A DNA stretch of 20,088 bases from assembly GCA_037441725.1 (NCBI GenBank), contig JBBIRT010000058.1, positions 1-20,088 of the forward strand, written 5' to 3'. This document shows, piece by piece, positions 1-7,082 of the stretch (position 1 is its first letter; each line of letters opens with the position of its first letter). Source of the DNA: JBBIRT01 sp037441725 (GTDB taxonomy: Bacteria > Desulfobacterota > BSN033 > UBA1163). The position numbers were made by a program, and so were the translations under genes. The notes under the pieces are model-generated. The model did no database searches. It saw nothing but the letters and a program-made list of their open reading frames with translations, and was not told where the DNA came from.

Positions 1-65
1 TTTCCATCACACCTCTCCATTCTATATGGCTTAAGATACTTTTTCAGAGGTCTCTCCCCAGGAAG

Positions 66-95
66 TTGACAAAGTAAGGGTAGGTATCCTATATA
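66..95 (+). promoter_or_regulatory. Candidate sigma-70 promoter for the zinc-ribbon/lon cluster
   Basis: A perfect -35 TTGACA (66-71) is followed after 18 bp by TATATA (90-95). Transcription would start near 102, only about 8 nt before the ATG at 110, so that gene would have a very short leader and part of its AGGAATAAGGG ribosome-binding region would not be transcribed. The boxes are seen in the sequence; promoter function is inferred. Confidence 0.45.
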
Positions 96-109
96 GGAAT
101 AAGGGTGAT

Positions 110-319
110 ATGGAAGATAAAAATGATCTGGTCAAGGGAGAGGATCAAGGAGAGAAAAGGAGGTCGGGGATTGACCTCAATCTCATTTTTCCTGATAAAG
201 GATATGACCTGAATCGTCTCTTCCCTGATGAGGAGACGAAAAAACTCCTTTATGATTTAAGAAGAAATAAAAGGGAGATTGATCGTTTTATAAAAAGCCT
301 TCAGATCGAGGAAGAGTAA
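110..319 (+). CDS. Small charged hypothetical protein with a duplicated DLNxxFPD motif
   Basis: A 69-residue protein I do not recognise. It has no signal peptide, membrane segment or cysteine and is rich in Asp, Glu, Lys and Arg, so it is probably cytoplasmic. The short motif DLNLIFPD near residue 23 recurs as DLNRLFPD near residue 33, and the C-terminal third looks helical and charged. The start has a purine-rich AGGAATAAGGG stretch upstream. The stop is separated from the next ATG by one base, so the two are very likely co-transcribed and translationally coupled. The repeated motif could be a short linear peptide docking on a partner, possibly the zinc-ribbon protein or Lon, but that is speculation. 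Tight coupling to a convincing gene is the main reason to believe it is coding. Confidence 0.6.
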   Translation: MEDKNDLVKGEDQGEKRRSGIDLNLIFPDKGYDLNRLFPDEETKKLLYDLRRNKREIDRFIKSLQIEEE

Positions 320-320
320 A

Positions 321-554
321 ATGGAATGCCCCCATTGTGGATGCTTGTTGGAATATTTTATTTGTCCTGCCTGTGGGAGGGAGATTCCTGCGAAGAGTCT
401 TTACTGTTGCTGGTGTGGAAATCCTATTCTAAGAGAAAGTGAAGAGACCGAATTTTCTGAACGTAAACTATGTAGTGATGGAAATTGCGTGGGTACGATC
501 AATGAGCAGGGATTCTGTAACGTGTGCGGGAAACCCTCCGACTCTCTCCATTGA
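321..554 (+). CDS. Small cytoplasmic protein with multiple zinc ribbons
   Basis: A 77-residue protein with Cys pairs at 3/6, 15/18, 29/32, 51/56 and 66/69, plus extra Cys at 8 and 30. The first half reads as one or two zinc ribbons (CPHCG, CPACG, CWCGNP). The second half, CSDGNC followed by GFCNVCGKP, resembles the small Cys4 ribbon I associate with the N-terminus of PknG-type kinases and other regulatory proteins; this is family memory, not a search result. It probably binds two or more zinc ions and may act as an adaptor rather than an enzyme. It lies one base after the preceding gene, and its stop codon overlaps the proposed -35 box of lon. Function is unknown. Confidence 0.75.
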   Translation: MECPHCGCLLEYFICPACGREIPAKSLYCCWCGNPILRESEETEFSERKLCSDGNCVGTINEQGFCNVCGKPSDSLH

Positions 555-579
555 CAGCCATGGCCTCAATGATTATGTT
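551..579 (+). promoter_or_regulatory. Candidate lon promoter overlapping the upstream stop codon
   Basis: TTGACA (551-556) and TATGTT (574-579) are separated by an ideal 17 bp. The -35 overlaps the TGA stop (552-554) of the zinc-ribbon gene. The predicted start of transcription near 586-587 falls just before the inverted repeat at 588-603. I see no sigma-32-like CTTGAAA/CCCCAT pair here. The boxes are seen; function is inferred. Confidence 0.5.
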
Positions 580-587
580 ATAGATTA

Positions 588-603
588 AATGGGTGAACCC
601 ATT
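588..603 (+). promoter_or_regulatory. Short perfect hairpin at the predicted 5' end of lon mRNA
   Basis: AATGGG and CCCATT are perfect complements separated by TGAA, giving a 6-bp stem with a tetraloop. It ends 4 nt before the AGGAGG ribosome-binding site (608-613). If transcription starts near 587 this is a 5'-terminal stem-loop, which could stabilise the mRNA; as DNA it is also a palindromic operator candidate. It contains the ATG at 589, which therefore makes a poor start codon. Confidence 0.45.
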
Positions 604-618
604 AAACAGGAGGAAACG

Positions 619-3033
619 ATGATCTTTTTACCCAGAGGAGGAGCTGACCGAGAGGAAAAGGGAAAGGATGACCGAGTCCTTATTCCTGATGAGCTTCCAA
701 TTTTACCATTGAGGGGAACCGTGCTTTATCCTGATTTGATCCTTCCCATCATGGTGGGAAGGAAAAAGTCTGTAAAATTGATTGATGATGCAATGGATTC
801 AGACCGTATTATCGGGGTCATCACTCAAAAGAAATCAGAAATCGAGGACCCGAAGGAGAGCGACCTTTATACCGTGGGGGTAGCTGCCCTTATCCTGAGG
901 ATGATTCGAGAATTAGATGGGAGTCAACGTGTCATCGTTCAGGGAATTTCAAGAATAAGGGTGCGGGAGTATGTCCAGCGGGAACCCTATTTTAAGGTAA
1001 GGAGTGAGGTGATTGACGAGAATATTGTCCATGGGGTCGAGATTGAGGCCCTCATGATGAATCTGAAGAACCTCTTTCAAAGGGCTGTAGAGTTGGCCCC
1101 TTACCTTACCAGCGAACTTGGGACAATGGTATCCAATATCAAATCCCCTTCTATCCTTGCAGACTTGATTGCCTCAAACCTCAACATTTCCACCTCTGAA
1201 AAGCAAGGGATCTTAGAGACGTTTGACATTCGAGAGCGTCTGACCAAAGTCCACCTTTTCTTAAACAAAGAGGTTCAGGTATTGGAGTTAGGAAACAAGA
1301 TCCAATCCCAGGTGAAAGAGGATATGGATCGAACTCAAAGGGAATATTATCTCAGAGAACAATTGAAGGCGATCAAGAAAGAGTTGGGAGAGTTGGACGA
1401 GCATTCCACTGAGATCAAAGAGCTTAAAGAGAAGATCAAGAAGGCCAAGATGCCCCCTGAGGCACTGGCTGCAGCAGAAAAGGAGTTAGAGCGTTTGGCA
1501 AAAATTCCTCCTGCCTCGGCTGAGTATACGGTTGCCAGGACCTATTTGGATTGGCTGGTAGAGCTACCATGGTCTGAAACCACCGAGGATAATCTCGATA
1601 TTGATAATGCTCAAAAAACCCTGGATGAGGACCATTATGATTTGGAAAAGGTGAAGAAGAGAATCTTAGAATATTTGGCGGTGAGAAAGTTGAAAGCAGA
1701 TATGAAAGGGCCCATCCTCTGTTTCGTAGGTCCTCCTGGGGTGGGAAAGACCTCGCTTGGAAAGTCTATTGCCCGAACGATGGGACGGAAATTTATCCGT
1801 ATCTCCTTGGGAGGGGTACGAGACGAAGCTGAAATTCGGGGGCATCGAAGAACTTATGTTGGAGCTTTGCCTGGCAGGATTATTCAAGGGATTAAGAAGG
1901 CCGGATCCAATAATCCCATCTTTATGTTGGATGAAGTCGATAAGATCGGAATGGACTTTCGCGGAGACCCTTCCTCTGCACTCTTAGAGGTATTGGACCC
2001 GGAGCAGAATTTCTCCTTCTCGGATCACTATATAGATGTTCCCTTCGATCTCCAGAAGGTGATGTTCATTACCACGGCGAACGTCCTCGATACCATTCCC
2101 CCTGCCCTCAGGGATCGTATGGAGACCCTTGAGCTTCCCGGATATAGTGAAGACCAGAAGATGATGATCGCCAAACAATTCTTGATCCCAAAACAAATCC
2201 ATGAGCATGGGTTGAGTCCAGAATATATTGAATTCCAAGATGCTGCCATTCAGGTGATCATCAGTTCATACACTCGTGAGGCAGGGGTGAGAAACCTCGA
2301 AAGAGAGATCGCTGCCATTTGCCGAGGAGTGGCCAAAGATGTGGCCCGTGGGATCAAAGAGAAGGTCATCATCGGTCCTGAAAATCTGCACAAATTTTTG
2401 GGACCAGTTAAATTCTTCCCTGAAGTGGCTGAACGGACCTCTGATCCAGGGGTGGCCACAGGGCTGGCCTGGACTCCCACAGGAGGGGATATCATATTTG
2501 TCGAAGCAACGAAAATGAGGGGAGAGAAGGGGTTGACTTTGACAGGGCAATTGGGAGATGTGATGAAGGAATCTGCACAGGCCGCCTTGGCCTATGTTCG
2601 ATCCAAATCAAAAGAGTTAGGGATTGATGAGGAATTTTTTGAGAAAAACGATATCCATATTCATGTTCCAGCAGGTGCCATCCCAAAGGATGGGCCCTCT
2701 GCAGGAATTACCATGTTCGTAGCTCTGACCTCCCTCCTTACGAACAAACCTGTGCGGAGTGATGTAGCCATGACCGGAGAGATTACCCTGAGGGGTTTAG
2801 TCCTTCCAGTAGGAGGGATTAAAGAGAAGGTACTTGCTGGAATGCGGGCTGGGATCAAGACGATCATTCTTCCGAAAAAGAATGAGAAAGACCTTGAGGA
2901 GATTCCTGAGCATATTCGGAATCAGATGAATTTTAAGTTTATCCAAAGGATGGATGAGGCCATTGAGTTAGCCCTGAAACATCCAGAGTCTATAAGCCCT
3001 GAGCGAGAAAGTGTCAATATAGCGGTGAGTTGA
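619..3033 (+). CDS. lon: ATP-dependent Lon protease (LonA type)
   Basis: A cytoplasmic AAA+ serine protease that unfolds and degrades damaged and regulatory proteins as a hexamer; this form is 804 residues. Domains in order are the N-terminal substrate-binding LON domain (about 22-220), a helical linker, the AAA+ module with Walker A GPPGVGKTS (371-379) and Walker B FMLDEVDK, and the C-terminal protease. The catalytic dyad is Ser694 in PKDGPSAG and Lys737 in GGIKEKVLAG, with the 43-residue spacing of Escherichia coli Lon. I start at ATG 619 because AGGAGG lies 5 nt upstream; the in-frame ATG at 589 adds 10 residues but has no ribosome-binding site and sits in a hairpin. The gene is intact, of usual length, and probably transcribed from its own promoter as well as from upstream. 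Confidence 0.97.
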   Translation: MIFLPRGGADREEKGKDDRVLIPDELPILPLRGTVLYPDLILPIMVGRKKSVKLIDDAMDSDRIIGVITQKKSEIEDPKESDLYTVGVAALILRMIRELDGSQRVIVQGISRIRVREYVQREPYFKVRSEVIDENIVHGVEIEALMMNLKNLFQRAVELAPYLTSELGTMVSNIKSPSILADLIASNLNISTSEKQGILETFDIRERLTKVHLFLNKEVQVLELGNKIQSQVKEDMDRTQREYYLREQLKAIKKELGELDEHSTEIKELKEKIKKAKMPPEALAAAEKELERLAKIPPASAEYTVARTYLDWLVELPWSETTEDNLDIDNAQKTLDEDHYDLEKVKKRILEYLAVRKLKADMKGPILCFVGPPGVGKTSLGKSIARTMGRKFIRISLGGVRDEAEIRGHRRTYVGALPGRIIQGIKKAGSNNPIFMLDEVDKIGMDFRGDPSSALLEVLDPEQNFSFSDHYIDVPFDLQKVMFITTANVLDTIPPALRDRMETLELPGYSEDQKMMIAKQFLIPKQIHEHGLSPEYIEFQDAAIQVIISSYTREAGVRNLEREIAAICRGVAKDVARGIKEKVIIGPENLHKFLGPVKFFPEVAERTSDPGVATGLAWTPTGGDIIFVEATKMRGEKGLTLTGQLGDVMKESAQAALAYVRSKSKELGIDEEFFEKNDIHIHVPAGAIPKDGPSAGITMFVALTSLLTNKPVRSDVAMTGEITLRGLVLPVGGIKEKVLAGMRAGIKTIILPKKNEKDLEEIPEHIRNQMNFKFIQRMDEAIELALKHPESISPERESVNIAVS

Positions 3034-3106
3034 TCCATTGTCTTAATTAGGTTAATCCCAATCTCTTATCTTCTTTTCAACCACGTACTGAAATGATTCT
3101 ATCCAG

Positions 3107-4345
3107 TTGAGAAAGGCTGTGGATTACCCTAAGCTGAGGAATATCAATATCTTTCCTGTTCAGAATTCAGGTCAAACCCTACTTTGCCTTCAGGATCCGT
3201 TGAATATCAGCGAGAAGGCCATTTTCTTAACCCCTCCCCTTTTTTTCATCGTTTCCCTTTTTGATGGCCTCCACTCGAGATTAGATATTCAAGCAGAATA
3301 TATGAGGAGGTTTGGCGAACTTCTTTATACAGAGAAGCTCCAGGAAATCATCTCCCAATTAGATGAGAATCTCTTTCTTGAGGGGGAACGCTTTCAAAAG
3401 GCCCTAAGACAGAAAGAGGAGGAATTCCAGAGATGTTCCGTTCGGGAAGCTCTCTTTGCCGGAAGGAGTTATGAAGCAGATCCAGATCGTCTGAGGGATC
3501 AACTCAGAGGATATTTTGAGGGACCGGAGGGTCCTGGACCCCTAAGAGAAAAGCGGCCTGGAAAAGGATTGAAGGGGATCCTTGCTCCCCACATCGATTT
3601 TCAAAGGGGAGGATATTGTTATGCCCATGCCTATCAGCAGGTATGGGAGAGGAATTCGGCCCATTGTTTTGTCATCCTTGGAACAGCTCATCAGCCCATG
3701 GAAAATCCTTTCTGTCTCACCCAGAAGGATTTTGTCACTCCCCTTGGCACGTTGAATGTGGATCAAGAGTTGATCAATGCCATCCAATCCCATTATCCCT
3801 CCAGTCTTTTTCAGGATGAAATGGTTCAACGGGGGGAACATTCTATTGAGTTCCAATGTATCTTTCTCAGATATCTGTATCCCGAGCCCTTTCCTCTAAG
3901 GATTGTCCCCATCCTCTGTGGATCCTATCAAGAGGCCATTGAGCATCACCTCTCCCCGATGGAGATTCAACCCATCCGTCAATTTATTGAAGCCCTAATA
4001 AATGCCATCACATCTTATCAAAGGGAAGTTTGTTTTATTGCCAGTGCAGACCTGGCTCATATGGGCCATCAATTTGGAGATCCTCAAGGAGTGGATGAGT
4101 ATCGTTTAAGGATCCTCTCCAGAGAGGATCAAGAGATGTTGGGGTATGTTGAAAAGATTGATGGAGAAGGATTCTTTTCCTCCATTTTGGGAGAGAGAGA
4201 CCGAAGGAGGATCTGTGGATTACCTCCTATCTATACAATGTTAAAGGTGCTTAATGCAAATGAGGGAAAGCTTCTGAAATATAGCCAAGCCTTTACTCAG
4301 GAGACCCAATCTGTGGTAACCTTTGCCAGCCTTGCCTTTTACTGA
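3107..4345 (+). CDS. AmmeMemoRadiSam system protein B (Memo family) with N-terminal extension
   Basis: A 412-residue protein. The Memo domain (about 145-412) is related to extradiol dioxygenases and to human MEMO1, which binds metal through two His and one Cys. Likely equivalents are His162 in LAPHIDF, His195 in GTAHQP and Cys370 in CGLPPIY, with His245 in GEHSIE also conserved-looking. Residues 1-100 form a separate domain (FPVQNSG, LTPPLFFIVSLFDG) that I recall in bacterial B proteins of this system; it resembles a small winged-helix-like module. The reaction is unknown; the family is named for co-occurrence with AMMECR1 and radical-SAM proteins, neither of which is in this window. The start is uncertain: TTG 3107 lacks a good ribosome-binding site and GTG 3119 is an alternative four codons in. 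A terminator follows. Confidence 0.88.
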   Translation: MRKAVDYPKLRNINIFPVQNSGQTLLCLQDPLNISEKAIFLTPPLFFIVSLFDGLHSRLDIQAEYMRRFGELLYTEKLQEIISQLDENLFLEGERFQKALRQKEEEFQRCSVREALFAGRSYEADPDRLRDQLRGYFEGPEGPGPLREKRPGKGLKGILAPHIDFQRGGYCYAHAYQQVWERNSAHCFVILGTAHQPMENPFCLTQKDFVTPLGTLNVDQELINAIQSHYPSSLFQDEMVQRGEHSIEFQCIFLRYLYPEPFPLRIVPILCGSYQEAIEHHLSPMEIQPIRQFIEALINAITSYQREVCFIASADLAHMGHQFGDPQGVDEYRLRILSREDQEMLGYVEKIDGEGFFSSILGERDRRRICGLPPIYTMLKVLNANEGKLLKYSQAFTQETQSVVTFASLAFY

Positions 4346-4466
4346 TAAGAGTTCAAGGGGGATTCAACGTAGAGATTTCATAAATCTTAAAAATAGTTCT
4401 TTGAACATCACCTTGGAATTGCATTTGATCTATGGTTTCAGATTTTCATTGGGCGATTGACTCTTG

Positions 4467-4500
4467 AAACCCTCGAACCCTTCAAATCAGGAGGGTTTTT
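4467..4500 (+). terminator. Rho-independent terminator after the Memo gene
   Basis: AAACCCTC (4467-4474) pairs perfectly with GAGGGTTT (4491-4498) across a 16-nt loop, and the second arm runs into a T-rich stretch. A shorter alternative pairs AACCCT (4476-4481) with AGGGTT (4492-4497). The 3' arm overlaps the last codons of the convergent minus-strand gene. There is no T-tract on the minus strand, so it should act mainly on plus-strand transcripts. Confidence 0.7.
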
Positions 4501-4726
4501 GTCTCATTTTATCCAAGGAAGGATAAACTTCCGAAAGTTTTTTCTCCAACTCTTGGGGAAGATCGACCTGAAGGTTGAGGATCTTTTCTCTAAGTAGGGC
4601 TAAGGCCCCTAATCTTTCACTTATCTCTTTAGGGGTAACGCGGCTCAATCTTTTTGAAACCTCCCTGACCTCTTCATTGAGAAATTCTACCAGTTTTAAG
4701 ATTTCAGAAATCTTTTTAAGGGACAT
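4487..4726 (-). CDS. Small helical (coiled-coil-like) hypothetical protein
   Basis: A 79-residue protein with no recognised family. It is almost entirely Leu, Lys, Glu and Arg with heptad-like spacing (for example SEILKLVEFLNEEVREV and LREKILNL), so it is likely an all-helical, possibly coiled-coil cytoplasmic protein. A strong AAGGGAGGTT ribosome-binding site (4734-4743 on the plus strand) precedes the ATG by about 8 nt, which is the best evidence that it is real. It is a single-gene unit convergent with the Memo gene, with its promoter presumably in the AT-rich stretch between 4744 and 5049. Function unknown. Confidence 0.65.
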   Translation of the reverse strand: MSLKKISEILKLVEFLNEEVREVSKRLSRVTPKEISERLGALALLREKILNLQVDLPQELEKKLSEVYPSLDKMRQKPS

Positions 4727-4743
4727 CTGAGATAACCTCCCTT

Positions 4744-5049
4744 AGAATGCTTTCAACTTACCTGATTTAATATAAGATTTCAAGGGTTAAAATATTTGAT
4801 GCTAAGAAAAAGGATAATTTCAATTAAAATAAAAATTATCAGATTGAAAAAATAAAATCAATAGTTCCAAGTTTCTCGCTCAAACATCCCCATCAGACCA
4901 ATGTGGGGTATTTAGAGAGGGGAAAACGTAACAACATTTAGGCCTTATTGAGATTCTTCAATAGATATGATATGAGAATAAATGGTCATGGTCATTTTTA
5001 AAAAGAAAAGGGGTGCTTCGAAGGGTTAATTTAAGAAGGATACAGGAAA
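4744..5049. other. Divergent AT-rich intergenic region
   Basis: This region separates the minus-strand coiled-coil gene from yjbQ and should hold promoters for both. I see no ORF or RNA gene. A weak plus-strand pair, TTGAGA (4948-4953) and TATGAG (4971-4976) with 17-bp spacing, could serve yjbQ. CCCCA and TGGGG near 4889-4908 could form a small 5-bp hairpin, and ATGGTC is directly repeated near 4983. None of these is strong enough to call alone. Confidence 0.4.
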
Positions 5050-5463
5050 ATGGTACAGCGTATTCAGGTGAGGACCTCTCGACCAACTGAATTGATCGAT
5101 ATCACTCGCTCTGTTCAAGAGTCTGTGAGGAAGACAGGTATAGAGGAAGGAATTTGTTTTATCTATGTCCCCCACACGACAGCCGGGGTGATCATCAATG
5201 AGCATGCCGATCCCAGTGTAGGGGAGGATATCCTCATGGCGTTAAATCAGATCGTTCCTTCAAAAGGTTCCTATCATCACCTGGAAGGGAACTCACCTGC
5301 CCATATCAAATCTAGTCTGGTGGGAGGATCCCAAGTGGTATTTGTTGAATCAGGAAAGTTAGTCCTTGGTACCTGGCAAGGAATCTTTTTCTGCGAGTTT
5401 GATGGTCCGAGGAATCGAGAAGTATGGGTCAAAGTGATTTCAGAGCGAGAAAATAGAAAATGA
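5050..5463 (+). CDS. yjbQ: YjbQ family protein (UPF0047; secondary thiamine-phosphate synthase enzyme)
   Basis: A 137-residue single-domain cytoplasmic protein covering the whole UPF0047 family. Signature blocks are HTTAGVIINEHADPSVGED, the His-rich YHHLEGNSPAHIKSS segment, and LGTWQGIFFCEFDGPRNR at the C-terminus. Escherichia coli YjbQ has been credited with weak thiamine-phosphate synthase activity, but the physiological reaction is unsettled, so the name should be read loosely. Its TGA stop overlaps the next gene's ATG in an ATGA junction, indicating translational coupling with the phosphoesterase. The same pair being coupled hints at a shared phosphate-ester role, though no thiamine gene is nearby. 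Confidence 0.93.
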   Translation: MVQRIQVRTSRPTELIDITRSVQESVRKTGIEEGICFIYVPHTTAGVIINEHADPSVGEDILMALNQIVPSKGSYHHLEGNSPAHIKSSLVGGSQVVFVESGKLVLGTWQGIFFCEFDGPRNREVWVKVISERENRK

Positions 5464-6230
5464 TGATTGGAAATCTTATCGAGAACGTGATGAGGAGGAT
5501 AGAGGAAGAACCGAAGTTGATTCAACTAAAGTCAGAAGGGAGAGCCATATTTGTCGGAGATACCCATGGAGACTTCGATGCGAGTCAAAAGGTCATCCAG
5601 AAATACCTTAAAGGGACAGATCAAATTATCTTCCTCGGAGACTATGTAGACCGGGGGGATGATTCTGAGGGGAATCTTCAATATCTGCTTGAAATGAAAT
5701 TAAGATATCCCGATCAAATCTTCCTTTTAGCCGGTAATCATGAAGGTTACATGGTCAAAGAATTGTCTCCAGCAGATTTTTGGGAATCCCTTTCCCAGGA
5801 GGAGAGAAAGGCCTATGGTCTTCTCTTTTCTAAATTCCCATTGGCAGCCACCACCCCCAATGGGTTACTCGCCCTTCATGGGGGTCTCCCTGATTTGAAT
5901 TCCCTGGAGGAGATTAATCATGTGATATGGGGAGACCCCCATTGGGATCGAATTGTCTGGGGAGATTTTAGAGAGAGTGAGGTTGAATTTTGCGGTGATC
6001 TTTGGGGAAGACCCCAGTTGGGTTGGCCTTATTTTGAACAGATGATGAAGAGGTATCAGAAACAGGTTCTCATTCGATCTCATCAACCCAATGCTCCTCA
6101 GGTCATGTTTAGGAAGAGATGCATTACGATCTTTACTTCCCATGCCTATCTCCCCATTCGGACGGTTGCAATGGTTGATTTAGAAAGGGAAATCATAAAT
6201 TCAGAGGACATCCTATTAGAAAGAATATAG
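5460..6230 (+). CDS. Calcineurin-like (PPP-type) metallophosphoesterase
   Basis: A 256-residue cytoplasmic phosphoesterase. The dinuclear-metal motifs are in canonical order: GDTHGD (Asp34, His36), GDYVDRGD (Asp61), GNHEG (Asn93, His94), then LHGGLPD (His140) and RSHQP (His208). The spacing and the DYVDRG form match the Ser/Thr protein phosphatase branch (PPP) rather than nucleotidases, so a phosphoprotein or a small phosphate ester such as a dinucleoside polyphosphate are both possible substrates. The gene starts inside the yjbQ stop codon (ATGA), so the two form a coupled pair. No signal peptide is present. It could oppose kinase signalling, but nothing here identifies the substrate. Confidence 0.9.
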   Translation: MMIGNLIENVMRRIEEEPKLIQLKSEGRAIFVGDTHGDFDASQKVIQKYLKGTDQIIFLGDYVDRGDDSEGNLQYLLEMKLRYPDQIFLLAGNHEGYMVKELSPADFWESLSQEERKAYGLLFSKFPLAATTPNGLLALHGGLPDLNSLEEINHVIWGDPHWDRIVWGDFRESEVEFCGDLWGRPQLGWPYFEQMMKRYQKQVLIRSHQPNAPQVMFRKRCITIFTSHAYLPIRTVAMVDLEREIINSEDILLERI

Positions 6231-6244
6231 ATCAAAAAATTATT

Positions 6245-6275
6245 ATCGATGTGAAATCAATCCATCGATTTTCGA
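6245..6275 (+). terminator. Possible weak terminator or operator after the phosphoesterase gene
   Basis: ATCGATG (6245-6251) and CATCGAT (6263-6269) are perfect inverted repeats with an 11-nt loop, followed by TTTTC. The stem is short and the T-run weak, so it could equally be a protein-binding palindrome ahead of the HAD gene. Confidence 0.3.
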
Positions 6276-6326
6276 TTCTAAATAGCGTTTTATTTTTTTA
6301 AGGAGATCTCCATCCAGGCCATTTCC

Positions 6327-7016
6327 GTGAAGGATGGAACTAAAGACAGATCTATGGAAAGAGAGAGGCTAAAGGTCATTTCTTTTGATATGGATGGGAC
6401 ATTGGTTGACCCTGAATATACTGAGTGGGTCTGGATCCACGGAATTCCATCCCTTTACGCTGAGAAGATGGGGATTCCCTTTAAGGAGGCAAAAGAATTT
6501 GTTATCCATGAATACCTGAAGGTGGGAGAAGGAGCGATTGAATGGTATGACATTAAATATTGGTTTAACTTTTTTAATTTAGACCAAAATTGGAAGACTC
6601 TGATGAAACAATATTCAGACAAAATCAATGTCTATCCTGATGTCAATCATTTATTGGATAGATTGAAGAACAGGTTCAAATTAATCCTCACCTCTAATGC
6701 AGGACGGGAATTCATCGATGTAGAGATGGAGACCACGGGCCTTGGTAGATATTTTGATTTTATCTTTTCAGCCACCACTGATTTCAATGAAGTGAAGAAG
6801 ACCGGTAGATTTTACCAACGAATCTGTCAGATCCTTCAGGTAAGCCCCCATGAGGTCGTCCATATTGGGGACCATTATGAGTTTGATTTTCTTGTGCCCC
6901 GTTCATTGGGTATCCATGCTTACTACCTCGATCGATCAGGTGAGAAAAAAGGTGAGTTCATCTTAAAGGGAATAGATGAATTGGAGGAGAAACTCTTAGG
7001 AAAGAATGTCGGATAG
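6327..7016 (+). CDS. HAD-superfamily hydrolase
   Basis: A 229-residue predicted phosphatase of the haloacid dehalogenase superfamily. Motif I is DMDGTLVD (nucleophile Asp21, acid/base Asp23), motif II LTSNAG (around Thr122), motif III the Lys157/Lys158 pair in VKKTGRF, and motif IV IGDHYEFD (Asp182, Asp187). A helical cap lies between motifs I and II (about 33-105), as in the phosphoglycolate phosphatase-like subgroup with a C1 cap. The substrate cannot be told. The start is uncertain: GTG 6327 is used here, but ATG 6354 gives a protein starting MERERLKVISFD, closer to the usual distance before motif I. An AAGGAG at 6299-6304 is too far from either. It stands about 100 nt after the phosphoesterase and may be a separate transcript. 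Confidence 0.9.
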   Translation: MKDGTKDRSMERERLKVISFDMDGTLVDPEYTEWVWIHGIPSLYAEKMGIPFKEAKEFVIHEYLKVGEGAIEWYDIKYWFNFFNLDQNWKTLMKQYSDKINVYPDVNHLLDRLKNRFKLILTSNAGREFIDVEMETTGLGRYFDFIFSATTDFNEVKKTGRFYQRICQILQVSPHEVVHIGDHYEFDFLVPRSLGIHAYYLDRSGEKKGEFILKGIDELEEKLLGKNVG

Positions 7017-7082
7017 AAAATTGAAAGGATTCTCTACGATGTGGTAAGATGAGGGAAAGAAGATAAAGGGGAGGGAGAAGGA

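Noticed and set aside
1666..2867. Several 60-95 codon frames on both strands inside lon
   Set aside because: They lie within a strongly conserved gene, have Ser/Pro/Arg-rich translations, and show no ribosome-binding sites or known domains.
6302..6311. GGAGATCTCC palindrome upstream of the HAD gene
   Set aside because: A 10-bp palindrome with no spacer and no second copy nearby; expected often enough by chance.
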